Shown in pieces: positions 52,548-62,080 of a DNA stretch of 64,000 nucleotides; positions within the stretch are counted from its first letter, which is position 1; each line of letters starts with the position of its first letter. The notes beneath the pieces are model-generated. The model did not search any database. It saw only the letters and a list, made by a program, of their open reading frames with translations, and had not been told where the DNA came from. The DNA is from an uncultured Roseibium sp. (lineage in GTDB: Bacteria > Pseudomonadota > Alphaproteobacteria > Rhizobiales > Stappiaceae): NCBI RefSeq assembly GCF_947494555.1, contig NZ_CANLVF010000002.1, positions 186,001-250,000 of the forward strand. The letters run 5' to 3'. The position numbers and the translations under genes were made by a program.

Positions 52548-53849
52548 GTGCTTAAATTTCCCAGTACCAGACGATTTTCTTTGCGCTCGGCGACCGTACC
52601 GATCGCGGTTACTGCTGGATTTGAGACGCCTTCGAAGGAAGGCCTCGGGTCTGCGGATCTCATCATTGCAGATGGCAGGATAGAAGCGGTGCTTCCCTCC
52701 GGGTCGGCACCTGACGATATCGAAGGAACCGACCTTCGGGATCGCATGGTGTGGCCGTGTTTCACCGACATGCACACGCATATCGACAAGGGACACATCT
52801 GGGACCGCGAACCCAACCCGACCGGTGACTTCGACGGCGCGCTGCAGGCCGTGCGGGCTGACAGGGAAGCCAACTGGCACGCGGATGATGTCGCTACGCG
52901 CATGGATTTCTCCCTGCGCTGCGCGTATGCCCACGGAACCAATCTCCTCCGCACTCATATCGATAGCCTGGCACCGCAACACAGGATTTCGTTTGAAGTC
53001 TTTTCCGACATGCGCGCGCGCTGGAAAGATCGCATCAGCCTGCAGGCCGTTGCCCTCTTTCCGATCGATGCCATTGATGACGAAGCCTATTTCGACGATC
53101 TGGTCGAAGTGGTTGCCGCCAGTGGCGGTTTGCTCGGCGGTGTAACGCACATCCTGCCGGATCTCGACCGCAGGCTTGACCGTCTCTTCCAGACTGCATC
53201 GGACAGAGGGCTCGATGTCGATCTCCATGTCGACGAGACCCAGGATGTCAACATCCTGACACTGGCTTCCATTGCCGAAGCCAAGATGCGCAACAGCTTC
53301 GAAGGTGCCGTTACTGTTGGACACTGTTGTTCGCTCGCGCGGCAAAGCGAAGACCGGGCGAATGCAACTATTGAAAAAGTGGCCGAAGCCGGGATTTCCA
53401 TCGTCTCACTGCCAATGTGCAACATGTACCTTCAGGACCGGCATCCGGGCAGAACACCAAGGTCGCGCGGCGTTACACTCTTTCACGAACTCAAGGCCGC
53501 AGGCGTTCCCATCGCCGTTGCCTCGGACAACACCCGCGATCCGTTCTATGCCTATGGCGACCTGGATATGGTCGAAGTCTTTCGCGAGGCGGTCAGGATT
53601 GCGCATCTCGATCATCCGCTGGACGACACGGCAACAATCATCACCAGCCTTCCGGCGGACATTCTTCAGGCTCCTGAATTCGGCCGCATTCAAAAGGGTT
53701 CCACTGCCGATCTGGTTGTCTTCAATGCTCGAAACTGGAGCGAATTTCTTTCTCGTCCGCAGGCGGACCGCATCATTTTGCGGAATGGCATGGGCATCGA
53801 CCGCTGCCTGCCGGACTATCGTGAACTTGACCCACTGATGAAAGGCTGA
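52548..53849 (+). CDS. Amidohydrolase, cytosine deaminase-like
   Basis: A 433-residue metal-dependent amidohydrolase of the cytosine deaminase group. Metal-site motifs: MHTHIDKGHIW, THIDSLAP, DLHVDETQD, GHCCSL and the SDNTRDPF Asp. The SDN(T/V)RDP stretch is characteristic of CodA-like enzymes, which deaminate amino-heterocycles. The start is GTG at 52548, 2 bp after the permease stop; the track start lies inside the permease gene. Its position in the transporter operon suggests it acts on the imported compound. Confidence 0.9.
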   Translation: MLKFPSTRRFSLRSATVPIAVTAGFETPSKEGLGSADLIIADGRIEAVLPSGSAPDDIEGTDLRDRMVWPCFTDMHTHIDKGHIWDREPNPTGDFDGALQAVRADREANWHADDVATRMDFSLRCAYAHGTNLLRTHIDSLAPQHRISFEVFSDMRARWKDRISLQAVALFPIDAIDDEAYFDDLVEVVAASGGLLGGVTHILPDLDRRLDRLFQTASDRGLDVDLHVDETQDVNILTLASIAEAKMRNSFEGAVTVGHCCSLARQSEDRANATIEKVAEAGISIVSLPMCNMYLQDRHPGRTPRSRGVTLFHELKAAGVPIAVASDNTRDPFYAYGDLDMVEVFREAVRIAHLDHPLDDTATIITSLPADILQAPEFGRIQKGSTADLVVFNARNWSEFLSRPQADRIILRNGMGIDRCLPDYRELDPLMKG

Positions 53850-53851
53850 CA

Positions 53852-55258
53852 ATGGCCGATTACGAACAGATCAAGAGCGAACTTGATGGCGTGGCAGTGG
53901 AAGACAATCCGAAGCTCGTACAAGCCAAAAGCCGGGACTTTTACTGGTACTCGCCCGTGTTGAAGAGACAGCTCGACAATGTCACCGGCGATCTCCTTGT
54001 ATCACCGAAGAACGAGGATGAGGTGATCAGGGTCCTGAAGACAGCATTCAGCCATGGTGTGCCAGTCACACCGCGCGGAACGGGCACCGGCAACTATGGT
54101 CAGGCCATGCCGCTCTCAGGGGGCATTGTCCTCGACATGTCCAAAATGGATGAGGTGAAGGAAATTGCACCGGGCCGCGTGGTGTGCGGACCGGGTGTCG
54201 TCATGGCAAAGCTCGACAAGCTGACCAAAGAGCATTCCGGCCAGGAACTGCGGTTTCACCCATCAACCGCACAGACGGCAACCATTGGCGGGTTCATTGC
54301 CGGCGGTTCGGGCGGCGTCGGCTCCGTGCACTGGGGCGGTCTGCGAGACCTCGGCAATATTCTGCGTCTACGTATCGTAACGATGGAAGCCGAACCACGT
54401 GTAATCGAACTTTCGACCTGGGACTTGCAGAAGGTCAGCCACGCCTACGGCACAAACGGCATCATTACGGAGGTCGAAATGCCCCTGACGACCGCCTATG
54501 GCTGGGTGGATGTCATAGTCGGCCACGAGACCTTCATGGATGCGGTCGTCTTTTCAGACAAGCTCGCGCGCAGCAACGGCCTTCTCCTGAAAGAAGTGGC
54601 ACCTATCGCAGCGCCGATCCCTTTTGATTTTTTCACCCGCCACAAACCGTGGCTGAAGGAAGGTGAAGCCGTTACGGTGCTGATGGTGGCGCCGCAATCA
54701 ATGTCTGCAGTCCTCGCTCTCGCCGAGCGTATGAAAGGCACAATCCGGTTTCGATCCGACGCAGTCGAAAGCATGAAGGGCATTCCGCATGTCTATGAGC
54801 TGGCCTGGAACCACACGACCCTTCGAGCGCTGAAGTTCGACAACTCTTTCACCTATCTGCAGACGCAATATCCCGGTCCGAACCATGTGGAACTCGTCCG
54901 GAAAACCACCAAGATGTTCCCTGGCGAAATCTTCGGACATCTTGAGTTCCTGCGTTTCGACGGTCAGGTCCAGTGCTCGGGACTGCCCTTGATCCGCTTT
55001 ACGACTGAGGAGCGGCTGGATGAGATCATCCGGCTCCACGAGGAAAATGGCTGTCCGGTTTTCAATCCACACCGGTACACGCTGGAAGAAGGCGGCATGA
55101 AGCGCACCGACCAGGTTCAGCTCGATTTCAAAAAGGAAACCGATCCGAAAGGGCTGCTCAATCCTGGCAAGATGATTGCCTGGGATAACCCGGATTTCGA
55201 CTTCAATTCGGGCGGCAACTACCTCTTCCCGGGCCTCCAGACCTTTGCCGAGGCATGA
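53852..55258 (+). CDS. FAD-linked oxidase (PCMH/GlcD-type)
   Basis: A 468-residue flavoprotein. The FAD-binding PCMH domain has VTPRGTGTGNYGQAMPLSGGIVLDMSKMDEV, and STAQTATIGGFIAGGSGGVGSVHWGGLRDLGN is a second hallmark. The C-terminal half is the FAD-oxidase substrate domain, with PKGLLNPGKMI near the end. Relatives oxidise hydroxy acids and alcohols; the substrate here is unknown. It starts 2 bp after the amidohydrolase stop and ends 4 bp before the reductase, so it is part of the operon. Confidence 0.87.
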   Translation: MADYEQIKSELDGVAVEDNPKLVQAKSRDFYWYSPVLKRQLDNVTGDLLVSPKNEDEVIRVLKTAFSHGVPVTPRGTGTGNYGQAMPLSGGIVLDMSKMDEVKEIAPGRVVCGPGVVMAKLDKLTKEHSGQELRFHPSTAQTATIGGFIAGGSGGVGSVHWGGLRDLGNILRLRIVTMEAEPRVIELSTWDLQKVSHAYGTNGIITEVEMPLTTAYGWVDVIVGHETFMDAVVFSDKLARSNGLLLKEVAPIAAPIPFDFFTRHKPWLKEGEAVTVLMVAPQSMSAVLALAERMKGTIRFRSDAVESMKGIPHVYELAWNHTTLRALKFDNSFTYLQTQYPGPNHVELVRKTTKMFPGEIFGHLEFLRFDGQVQCSGLPLIRFTTEERLDEIIRLHEENGCPVFNPHRYTLEEGGMKRTDQVQLDFKKETDPKGLLNPGKMIAWDNPDFDFNSGGNYLFPGLQTFAEA

Positions 55259-55262
55259 GGGC

Positions 55263-55844
55263 ATGCGCGTCTTAGTACTTCATTCTCACCCGCAAGAGGC
55301 AAGCTTCGGTCGGGCGCTGTTCCACAAGACCTGCGAAAGTCTTGAAAAAGCCGGTCATCAGGTGGATCCCTGCAATCTCTACGAGGAAGGTTTCGACCCT
55401 GTGTTGTCCGCCCGTGACAGGGACATCTATCACACGGTTCCGGACAACAGAGAACTGGTCGACGGCTATTGCGAACGGCTTCTTGCTTGCGAAGCGCTGG
55501 TTATCTGTACCCCCGTCTGGAACTTCGGCTTTCCGGCGATCTTGAAGGGGTATTTCGACCGTGTCTGGTTGCCGGGCGTGTCCTTCGATCTGGAAAACGG
55601 CAAACTGACGCCCACCCTGCGGCATATTCAAAAGCTTGGCGCGGTCATGACATATGGCGGCAGCAGATGGCGTGCCTTGCTGGTTGGCGATCCCCCACGC
55701 AAGATCGTCAAAAGGGTCATCCGTGCGCAAATCAAACTGGGTGCACCAGTGAATTATCTGGCCCATTACGACATGAACAATTGTACGCCGGAAACAACAT
55801 CCGCCTTCCTTCAGAAAGTGGGCGCGGAAATGGAAAAGTTTTAG
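55263..55844 (+). CDS. NAD(P)H oxidoreductase, flavodoxin-like fold
   Basis: A 193-residue flavoprotein of the MdaB/NQO-type flavodoxin-fold family: MRVLVLHSHPQEASFGRALF, VICTPVWNFGFPAILKGYFDRVWLPGVSF and MTYGGSRW. It may reduce quinone or flavin for the neighbouring FAD oxidase; this is inference. The track start lies 87 bases upstream; the ATG at 55263 has GAGG just before it and follows the oxidase stop by 4 bp. Confidence 0.85.
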   Translation: MRVLVLHSHPQEASFGRALFHKTCESLEKAGHQVDPCNLYEEGFDPVLSARDRDIYHTVPDNRELVDGYCERLLACEALVICTPVWNFGFPAILKGYFDRVWLPGVSFDLENGKLTPTLRHIQKLGAVMTYGGSRWRALLVGDPPRKIVKRVIRAQIKLGAPVNYLAHYDMNNCTPETTSAFLQKVGAEMEKF

Positions 55845-55892
55845 GCCCGGCGCTGGTGAAGGTTGTTTCTGTGTTGGGATGGTCTGGACATT

Positions 55893-56297
55893 TCAAAAAA
55901 CCTTGGCTGCCGTCACCTCTACCTCAACCAGAAACTCTTCGCGTGTAAAACCACTGACGATGAGCAGCGTGGAGACCGGTTTGATGGCACCGGTGTAGCG
56001 ATCCCTGACGGCCATATAGGCCGGAAAATCTTCTCGTCTGGTCACAAATCCCGAGATACGGATCACGTCTTCAAAGCTCATGCCAGCTTCCGTCAAGATC
56101 GCGTCGACAGCCTGAAAACAGACTTCGGCCTGACCCGCCACATCCGGTGGTATCGTCTCGTCTGGTCGTATGCCGAGTTGCCCCGAGGTGACCAGCAGAC
56201 TTGCCCCTGGAGGGACAAAGAGGCCGTGATTGTAGTTCCCGAAAGGAGCGCGCACGGAAGCTGGATTGAAGGTCTTCTTGTCCGATGAACCGGCCAT
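55893..56297 (-). CDS. Rid-family protein without the RidA arginine
   Basis: A 134-residue YjgF/YER057c/UK114-family protein (LVTSGQLGIRPDE; EVCFQAVDAILTEAGMSFEDVIRISGFVTRREDFPAYMAVRD; EVEVTAAKVF). In RidA the deaminase arginine sits in a CVEVARLP-type segment, here LLIVSGFT, so the residue is missing. It therefore probably belongs to a Rid subgroup without imine deaminase activity. Last gene of the minus-strand nitrogen operon, 63 bp after the AtzH-like gene. Confidence 0.85.
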   Translation of the reverse strand: MAGSSDKKTFNPASVRAPFGNYNHGLFVPPGASLLVTSGQLGIRPDETIPPDVAGQAEVCFQAVDAILTEAGMSFEDVIRISGFVTRREDFPAYMAVRDRYTGAIKPVSTLLIVSGFTREEFLVEVEVTAAKVF

Positions 56298-56360
56298 GAT
56301 TTCTGGAACTCTTAACTTGGGGCTATGGTCAAGCGGTTGTCGGCAAGGCGCTGACGCGGC

Positions 56361-56747
56361 TCATATTTCCTTGGAGATGATACTGACATGTGCGGCAACC
56401 ACTTGCCAGCCTGCTTCCGATTTGACCCAGGTCTGCATTTGCCGCCCTGTCTTGCCTGGAGCGGTGTCTCGAAAGAACAGCGTCGAAGCCGTCGCAAAGG
56501 ACGTGCCGTATGTTGTGATAACGGTGCGCTCGAGTGACCTTTGAAGATCCGCACCGTCTCTTGATGACCTGAAGGCGGCAATTTCCTTGTAGCCGTAGAG
56601 GTTTTCCCCCCCGCCATAGCGAATAGTTGTCGGAGCATCCAAAAACAATCGGTCCAGTGTCTCGACGTCATTGGTAACAAGTGCGGTCTCATACTCTTGA
56701 AAAACCGCTTCAACTTCGGCTTTTACCGATGCAATGTTGATTTCCAT
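56361..56747 (-). CDS. AtzH-like (DUF3225/HpxZ) protein
   Basis: A 128-residue SnoaL/NTF2-like protein. VEAVFQEYETALVTNDVETLDRLFLD, IRYGGGENLYGYKEIAAFR and ATASTLFFRDTAPGKTGRQMQTWVK fit the AtzH/HpxZ family, linked to AtzE-type amidases in cyanuric acid, biuret and oxalurate pathways. It overlaps the preceding cyclo-ligase-like gene by one base. The exact reaction is not inferred. Confidence 0.8.
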   Translation of the reverse strand: MEINIASVKAEVEAVFQEYETALVTNDVETLDRLFLDAPTTIRYGGGENLYGYKEIAAFRSSRDGADLQRSLERTVITTYGTSFATASTLFFRDTAPGKTGRQMQTWVKSEAGWQVVAAHVSIISKEI

Positions 56748-57517
56748 CAGTCGCCCTTCCCCGCTGTTTCGAGCCGATCGCGCAGTGTCGCGAGAAACGG
56801 AATATCCCGAAACTGATCCGGCTGCACTTCATCCCAGGCAACACCTTTTGGCTGGGTGAAAGTTGTGCCGGTTTCGATCAGCTCCGCCTCGGTCGCGATT
56901 GCGTGCAGCGCGCTGTCGTGGCGCATCATGACAAGCTCGCCATCGTCAACAACCTGCGATGAATGAACCGTTGTGGAAATCAGCGTTTCGGGTTTCAGTT
57001 TGGACAATTCGCGGAAGATCCCGAGTTCAAGATCGGCGAAACCACCGCCCTTCCCGGTCCTTGCTCCTGCCCTGGTGACCGCGACGCAACCGACGACGAC
57101 AAAATCAAGCAACTCCATATCCTCAAATTCCACGGCCTCGCCATGTTCGACAAAGCCCTGCGAGGTTGCTGCCAGTTCGAACTGAATTCCCTTTTGGTGC
57201 AATTTGTCCGGATCAAGTCGTACGAAAGGGTACGGTTTCAACAGTTCAGGAACAGGGGCATAAACGATCTTTCCCTCATAAAGCGCCCGCAGCCGGACCG
57301 GGATCTGCGGCGGGTCAGGATTGCATTTCACGACCCGTGCCGCTTGCCACTGAGGGAGCCGGGCTAGGTTTCGCGCCGCAAGATCAGCGCCGGCAAAATT
57401 CGGGATGCAGCTGAAGGCTGGGCCGATGCTCGTTCGGCTGTCTTCCAACCCGGCCCAGATCTTCTGCCGGATCCTGTCCTTGTCCGCATTCCGGCCCGAC
57501 CAGCGTGCATCGTCCAT
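56747..57517 (-). CDS. 5-formyltetrahydrofolate cyclo-ligase-like protein
   Basis: A 256-residue protein of the 5-FTHF cyclo-ligase-related family (PF01812-like): RQKIWAGLEDSRTSI, the ARVVKCNPDPPQIPVRLRALYEGKIVYAP block, VVGCVAVTRAGARTGKGGGFADLELGIF. The GKGGG(F/Y)ADLE stretch is the family signature. True folate activity is uncertain; divergent members occur in amidohydrolase operons. The start at 57517 (MDDARW) has GAGGAG 6 bases upstream; the track start runs 246 bases into AtzE. It lies between AtzE- and AtzH-like genes. Confidence 0.8.
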   Translation of the reverse strand: MDDARWSGRNADKDRIRQKIWAGLEDSRTSIGPAFSCIPNFAGADLAARNLARLPQWQAARVVKCNPDPPQIPVRLRALYEGKIVYAPVPELLKPYPFVRLDPDKLHQKGIQFELAATSQGFVEHGEAVEFEDMELLDFVVVGCVAVTRAGARTGKGGGFADLELGIFRELSKLKPETLISTTVHSSQVVDDGELVMMRHDSALHAIATEAELIETGTTFTQPKGVAWDEVQPDQFRDIPFLATLRDRLETAGKGD

Positions 57518-57527
57518 GTGCATCTCC

Positions 57528-58946
57528 TCAGGTGATTGGGGCATCAAGGGCCGCGACAGGCGCACTACAGACACCTGCTCGCTCAAGCTGGGTTGCGACC
57601 CGAAGTGCGAGATCCTCGCGCCACGCCGGTGCAATGACCTGAACGCCGATCGGCAGGGACGCCCCTTCAAGCCAAACGGGCACGGCCACAACCGGCAATC
57701 CGATAAACGAGATCGGCTGTGTAAAGAGACCGATGTTCGGACGCGCAGGCATTGTCTCCCCATCCAGCGTGATGGTTTTTGTTCCCGATGGAAGAGCGGA
57801 AAACGGGGTCGCTGGCGTCAGGATGACGTCGACATCCTGAAAGACACGCCGAATTTTTTCCCGGAACCAGCTCCGAAACCGTTGCGCCTGTTGAACCCAG
57901 ACCGCAGGCACCATCGTTCCCGACAGGAACCTGTCGCGCGTATCGGGGTCGTAGTTCCAGGGGCGCTTGGTAATGCGGTCCAGATGAAGACTGGCGCCCT
58001 CGGCGACCGTTATCACATAAGCAGATGCACGAGCTCTGGCGGCTTCCGGAATGTCGATTTCAGTCGTCGCGCCAAGCGCTTGCGCAACTTTGTCGACAGC
58101 AGCAAACGCCTCCGGTTCGGTTTTTTGTCTAAAGTAGCCACCGGCAACGGCAATTCGAAGGCCATCAGTTCCTTTTTCAAGCTCCGGAAGCGTTACCAGG
58201 CTATCTCGTTCCGCCTGCGCGGGGTCAAACGGGTCAGGCCCTTGCAGGGCATCGAAGACAAGCGCCAGATCCATTGCGGAACGGGCCATCGGTCCGAGAT
58301 GGTCGAGACTGCCAACGAACGGATAGGTTCCATAACGCGACAGGCGACCGTAGGTCGGTTTGAGGCCAAAGAGACCGCAAAAGGATGACGGCACGCGAAT
58401 AGACCCGTTTGTGTCCGATCCAAGCGTTAAAGGCACCATTCCAGCGGCGACGGCGGCCCCTGAGCCCGATGAGGATCCACCACTCATGCGGCCAAGGTCG
58501 TGCGGATTGACACAGTTGCCGTCATGGAAATTTTCACCGGTAAAGTCATAGGCGTATTCGCCCATATTGAGCCCGCCCATCAACACCGCGCCCGCGCTTC
58601 GGAGCTTTCGAACAAGCGTGGCGTCTACCGCCGCGGGTGCGTTCTCACGGTTGATCTTTGAGCCCGCACGGGTGACGACACCTTCAATGTCAAACAGGTT
58701 CTTGACCGCAAACGGTACACCGGCAAGGGGAAGTTCTTCTCCTTTTGCAACGGCAGCATCGACCTCTTCCGCCTCGGCCGTTGCTCTTTGGGCGGTGACA
58801 TCGGTAAAGGCGTTGACGGCCGGGTTCAGGGCTTCAATCCTTGCCAGCGACGCCTCAACGACCTCCTTGGCTCGAAGGGTACCTGTTCCGACTGACGAAG
58901 CGATTTCCGACACAGTCAGCGCGGGTGAAGGCGTGCCCACGCTCAT
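57528..58946 (-). CDS. AtzE-like amidase (amidase-signature family)
   Basis: A 472-residue Ser-Ser-Lys amidase. The catalytic triad is visible: Lys in LAGVPFAVKNLFDI, the Gly/Ser-rich loop GRMSGGSSSGSGAAVAAG, and the nucleophile Ser in LGSDTNGSIRVPSSFCG. AtzE-type enzymes deaminate carboxybiuret to give allophanate-type products in complex with AtzG. Overlap of 4 bp (ATGA) with the AtzG-like gene supports a coupled complex. The substrate is unproven. Confidence 0.9.
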   Translation of the reverse strand: MSVGTPSPALTVSEIASSVGTGTLRAKEVVEASLARIEALNPAVNAFTDVTAQRATAEAEEVDAAVAKGEELPLAGVPFAVKNLFDIEGVVTRAGSKINRENAPAAVDATLVRKLRSAGAVLMGGLNMGEYAYDFTGENFHDGNCVNPHDLGRMSGGSSSGSGAAVAAGMVPLTLGSDTNGSIRVPSSFCGLFGLKPTYGRLSRYGTYPFVGSLDHLGPMARSAMDLALVFDALQGPDPFDPAQAERDSLVTLPELEKGTDGLRIAVAGGYFRQKTEPEAFAAVDKVAQALGATTEIDIPEAARARASAYVITVAEGASLHLDRITKRPWNYDPDTRDRFLSGTMVPAVWVQQAQRFRSWFREKIRRVFQDVDVILTPATPFSALPSGTKTITLDGETMPARPNIGLFTQPISFIGLPVVAVPVWLEGASLPIGVQVIAPAWREDLALRVATQLERAGVCSAPVAALDAPIT

Positions 58947-59128
58947 GCTTCAAACACCGGTGCTGCCTCAATGTCTTCCTCAATCGGGAAAGACAGGACG
59001 AGCTCTGCGGCCTTTTGCGTTGCGGCTATATGGGCTTCAACGACCGGACGCCAGTCTTCTTCAAGTGTCAAACCCATGACAACTTCCATGTGCGCCACAT
59101 GCGCCTTTGCGTCGAATTTTCCGCTCAT
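58943..59128 (-). CDS. AtzG-like small subunit (DUF4089)
   Basis: A 61-residue helical protein: HVAHMEVVMGLTLEEDWRPVVEAHIAATQKAAELVLSFPIEEDIEAAPVF. This matches the DUF4089/AtzG pattern of short subunits that pair with AtzE in an AtzE2G2 complex. GGGGG lies just before the ATG and the gene overlaps AtzE by 4 bp. Confidence 0.87.
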   Translation of the reverse strand: MSGKFDAKAHVAHMEVVMGLTLEEDWRPVVEAHIAATQKAAELVLSFPIEEDIEAAPVFEA

Positions 59129-59140
59129 GCCACCCCCGGT

Positions 59141-59809
59141 CTATTGATTGATCGCCGTTTCGAAAGACGCCAATGGCGTGGTCCAACCCACTATTCCGCC
59201 TTGTGCCCGTATCATCTCGAGCGTCGCAGCCTTGAACTCCGGAAAATAACTCTCGGTTGCCTCTTCGATCAAAAGACAATCGTAGCCCCGGTCGTTTGCT
59301 TCCCGCATGGTGGTTTGAACACAGACTTCGGTCGTGACCCCGGCGAAAATCAGGCTGTTTGCACCAAGCGTCTTGAGCACATCGCCCAAAGACGTTGCAT
59401 AAAACGCTCCCTTGCCGGGCTTGTCGATGACCGTTTCACCGTCGACGGGCGCACATTCCGGAACAATCTCCGCACCGGGCTCACCCCGGATAAGTATCCT
59501 GCCCATCGGCCCTTCGTCGCCAATGCGCAGAGACGGCTCGCCTCGTTCGCGTTTCGCCGGCGGGCAGTCGCTCAGATCCCCGGCATGGTTTTCCCGTGTG
59601 TGGATGACAGGCCAGCCTCTTTCCCGAAAAAGCTGGAGCAGCTTTCTTGTCGGGCCAATCGCACGCTGCATGTGAGACACATCGTTGCCAAGAGTTTCCC
59701 CAAATCCGCCCGGCTCAATGAAATCGCGTTGCATATCGATCACGACCAGCGCGGTTCGCACGGGATCGAATTTGAACGCAAAGGGTGCCGCCTCGACTTC
59801 GATCATCAA
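59141..59809 (-). CDS. Isochorismatase-family cysteine hydrolase (biuret hydrolase-like), copy A
   Basis: A 222-residue cysteine hydrolase. The catalytic triad is present: Asp in VVIDMQRDF, Lys in [10 protein letters not shown] and Cys in [12 protein letters not shown]. The family includes biuret hydrolase, ureidoacrylate amidohydrolase and N-carbamoylsarcosine amidase. Near AtzE/G/H-like genes it probably removes ammonia from a ureido compound, which is inference. It overlaps the ABC ATPase gene by ATGA (4 bp). A second related copy (61344) is in the same operon. Confidence 0.88.
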   Translation of the reverse strand: MMIEVEAAPFAFKFDPVRTALVVIDMQRDFIEPGGFGETLGNDVSHMQRAIGPTRKLLQLFRERGWPVIHTRENHAGDLSDCPPAKRERGEPSLRIGDEGPMGRILIRGEPGAEIVPECAPVDGETVIDKPGKGAFYATSLGDVLKTLGANSLIFAGVTTEVCVQTTMREANDRGYDCLLIEEATESYFPEFKAATLEMIRAQGGIVGWTTPLASFETAINQ

Positions 59810-61347
59810 TGATGTCCCGCCATGGCATGCCCGATCGTTGCCCTGTCCGTCTCCGCCATCGGAGACTGGTATGTGATCCGCCCTTCAGACATCACGGCAA
59901 CTGTGTCCGCAAGTTCGAGGATTTCATCGAGATCTTCCGACACCAGGAGCACGGCCGCTCCCTTGTTCCGCTGATCCATGATCTGTGCCCGGATCTCGGC
60001 AACGGACGCAAAATCCAATCCGAAGCAGGGGTTCGCGACGATCAGAATATCCACCTCGCCGGAGAGTTCCCTGGCAAGAATGGCCCGCTGGACATTCCCG
60101 CCTGAAAGATTCTCGATCGGTTCTTCCGTGGAAGGCGTCTTGACCCGATAGGCGGCAATAAGTTCCCGCGCCTGTTTGCGCATGGGCGGCGGCGAGAGCC
60201 AGCCCCTGAAAGGGGAAATGGGCGCCTTGTCGAATGTGCGAAACGCCATGTTCTCAGCAACGCTCATGCGCGGAACCGCAACATTCTTGAGCGGCTCTTC
60301 TGAAAAGCCGAACACCTTGAACATGTCCATCTGGCCACGCTCGGGCTCGTAGGGCTTTTTGTCGACAAAAATTCGCCCGTCGTTGAGGGTGCGCTGTCCG
60401 GACAGCACCTCAATAAGCTCCGACTGCCCGTTTCCGGAGACGCCGGCGATGCCGAAAATCTCTCCTTCGTGGATTTTCAGACTGATCGCCTCGATGGCGG
60501 GAAGTTCTTCATCATCATCCGAGAAGAGACCGGCCAGTTCCAGCTTGAGTTTCTTTTGCGTTTGCACGGTTCGTGTGGCGCTTTCCCTGATTTCCGTCTC
60601 GCCGATCATCATGCGGCTCATGTCTTCAACGGAAAGATCCTCCACCCGTCCGCTGCCAACCAGACGGCCCCGCCGCAGAACCGTTACGTCATCGGCATAA
60701 GCCGTGACCTCCCGAAACTTGTGCGTGATCATCAAGATGGTCAGCTCACCCGCTTCCGTCATGCCTCGCAACAGGCCCAGAACTTCGTCAGCCTCGTCAG
60801 GGGTCAGAACCGATGTCGGCTCATCCAAGATCAAGAAACGCTGGTCGAGATAAAGCTGCTTCAGAATTTCAAGCTTCTGTTTCTCTCCCGCAGACAGGCT
60901 GGAAACGGGCACTTCCAGCGGCACCTTGAACGGTGTTGTTTCCAGGAAAGCACCAAGAGCTTTTCGCTCCTTCTTCCAGTCTATGACTGTCGGCGTGTCC
61001 GCCCTTGCGATCACAAGATTTTCGGCGGCCGTCAGCGAAGGAACCAGCGTGAAATGTTGATAAACCATGCCAATTCCATGCGCATGTGCCGCGCGCGGAT
61101 TGGGAACGCTGACTTCACTTTCGTTGACAAGCAAAGCACCGCCGGACGGCTGGTAGAACCCCATCATGCATTTGACCAGCGTGGACTTGCCCGCCCCATT
61201 TTCTCCCAGAAGAGCGTGAAACGAGCCCGGGGCGACCTTTATCGACACATCATCAAGTGCAGTTAGATTGCCGAACACTTTGGTCATACCAATGGTTTCG
61301 ACGCTGATCGCCCGCTGACCCGGCGCTATGTCCTGCGCAACACTCAT
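59806..61347 (-). CDS. ABC transporter ATP-binding protein, two-domain, BMP/nucleobase-type
   Basis: A 513-residue double ATPase with two ABC domains. The first has Walker [10 protein letters not shown] and [13 protein letters not shown], with Walker [11 protein letters not shown]. The second has a modified Walker A (GVSGNGQSE) and [15 protein letters not shown], as in sugar/nucleoside (RbsA/YufO-like) ATPases. It works with the permease at the right edge and presumably a second permease and a BMP-type binding protein beyond it. It overlaps the two isochorismatase genes by 4 bp on each side, which is unusual for a transporter ATPase. Confidence 0.92.
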   Translation of the reverse strand: MSVAQDIAPGQRAISVETIGMTKVFGNLTALDDVSIKVAPGSFHALLGENGAGKSTLVKCMMGFYQPSGGALLVNESEVSVPNPRAAHAHGIGMVYQHFTLVPSLTAAENLVIARADTPTVIDWKKERKALGAFLETTPFKVPLEVPVSSLSAGEKQKLEILKQLYLDQRFLILDEPTSVLTPDEADEVLGLLRGMTEAGELTILMITHKFREVTAYADDVTVLRRGRLVGSGRVEDLSVEDMSRMMIGETEIRESATRTVQTQKKLKLELAGLFSDDDEELPAIEAISLKIHEGEIFGIAGVSGNGQSELIEVLSGQRTLNDGRIFVDKKPYEPERGQMDMFKVFGFSEEPLKNVAVPRMSVAENMAFRTFDKAPISPFRGWLSPPPMRKQARELIAAYRVKTPSTEEPIENLSGGNVQRAILARELSGEVDILIVANPCFGLDFASVAEIRAQIMDQRNKGAAVLLVSEDLDEILELADTVAVMSEGRITYQSPMAETDRATIGHAMAGHH

Positions 61348-62075
61348 GCAGCGACCTCACCGGTGGCATGCAATCCCTTCAGTAGGGTATCGCTGTCGGC
61401 AACAGCGCCGAAGACCCCTCCCTGCATCGTTACCATTTTCAATGCCGCATCGTGGTTGTCGGCATCGGTTGCCCCGCAGCAATCTGAAAGGACAAGGCAT
61501 TCAAAGCCACGGTCGTTGGCTTCGCGCATGGTCGTGTGCACGCACACGTCTGTCGTGATACCTGTCAGAACGAGGTTTTGAACGCCGCGCGTTCGCAGGA
61601 GCAACTCAAGATCCGTTGCATAGAAGGACCCCTTGCCAGGTTTGTCGATGATGGGTTCTCCCACTGCGGGCGCGAGTTCCGGAATAATCTCCCAGCCTGG
61701 CTCGCCTCTGACCAGGATCTTGCCGCACGGCCCAGGATCGCCGATGCCCGCGCCGATCCTTTGGGAGCGCCAGCGCTTGTTGGCCGGCAGATCGGCCAGG
61801 TCAGGCCTGTGGCCTTCCCGGGTGTGAATGATGTGATAGCCGCTATCGCGCATGGTTTTAAGCACGCGGCTTATCGGCTCAATCGGCGCTCTGGTCATGC
61901 TGATGTCGTAGCCCATGCTGTCGACGTAACCGCCTTTGCCGCAGAAATCCGTCTGCATGTCGATGATGATCAGAGCCGTGTTCTCCGGCCTGAGATCGCC
62001 GTTATAGGGCCAGGAATAGGGATTGGCTGCGACCGGGCCTTCCGTGGTGCCAGCAATTGTTGTTGCTAATTGCAT
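61344..62075 (-). CDS. Isochorismatase-family cysteine hydrolase, copy B
   Basis: A 243-residue paralogue of copy A with the same triad: Asp in [11 protein letters not shown], Lys in [10 protein letters not shown] and Cys in [12 protein letters not shown]. It has an additional N-terminal 25 residues and a conserved ending. The start at 62075 (MQLATTI) has GAGG 3 bases upstream; the track start runs 156 bases into the formamidase gene. Copies A and B are separated only by the ATPase gene, so they may act on successive ureido/amide groups. Confidence 0.88.
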   Translation of the reverse strand: MQLATTIAGTTEGPVAANPYSWPYNGDLRPENTALIIIDMQTDFCGKGGYVDSMGYDISMTRAPIEPISRVLKTMRDSGYHIIHTREGHRPDLADLPANKRWRSQRIGAGIGDPGPCGKILVRGEPGWEIIPELAPAVGEPIIDKPGKGSFYATDLELLLRTRGVQNLVLTGITTDVCVHTTMREANDRGFECLVLSDCCGATDADNHDAALKMVTMQGGVFGAVADSDTLLKGLHATGEVAA

Positions 62076-62080
62076 GGACC

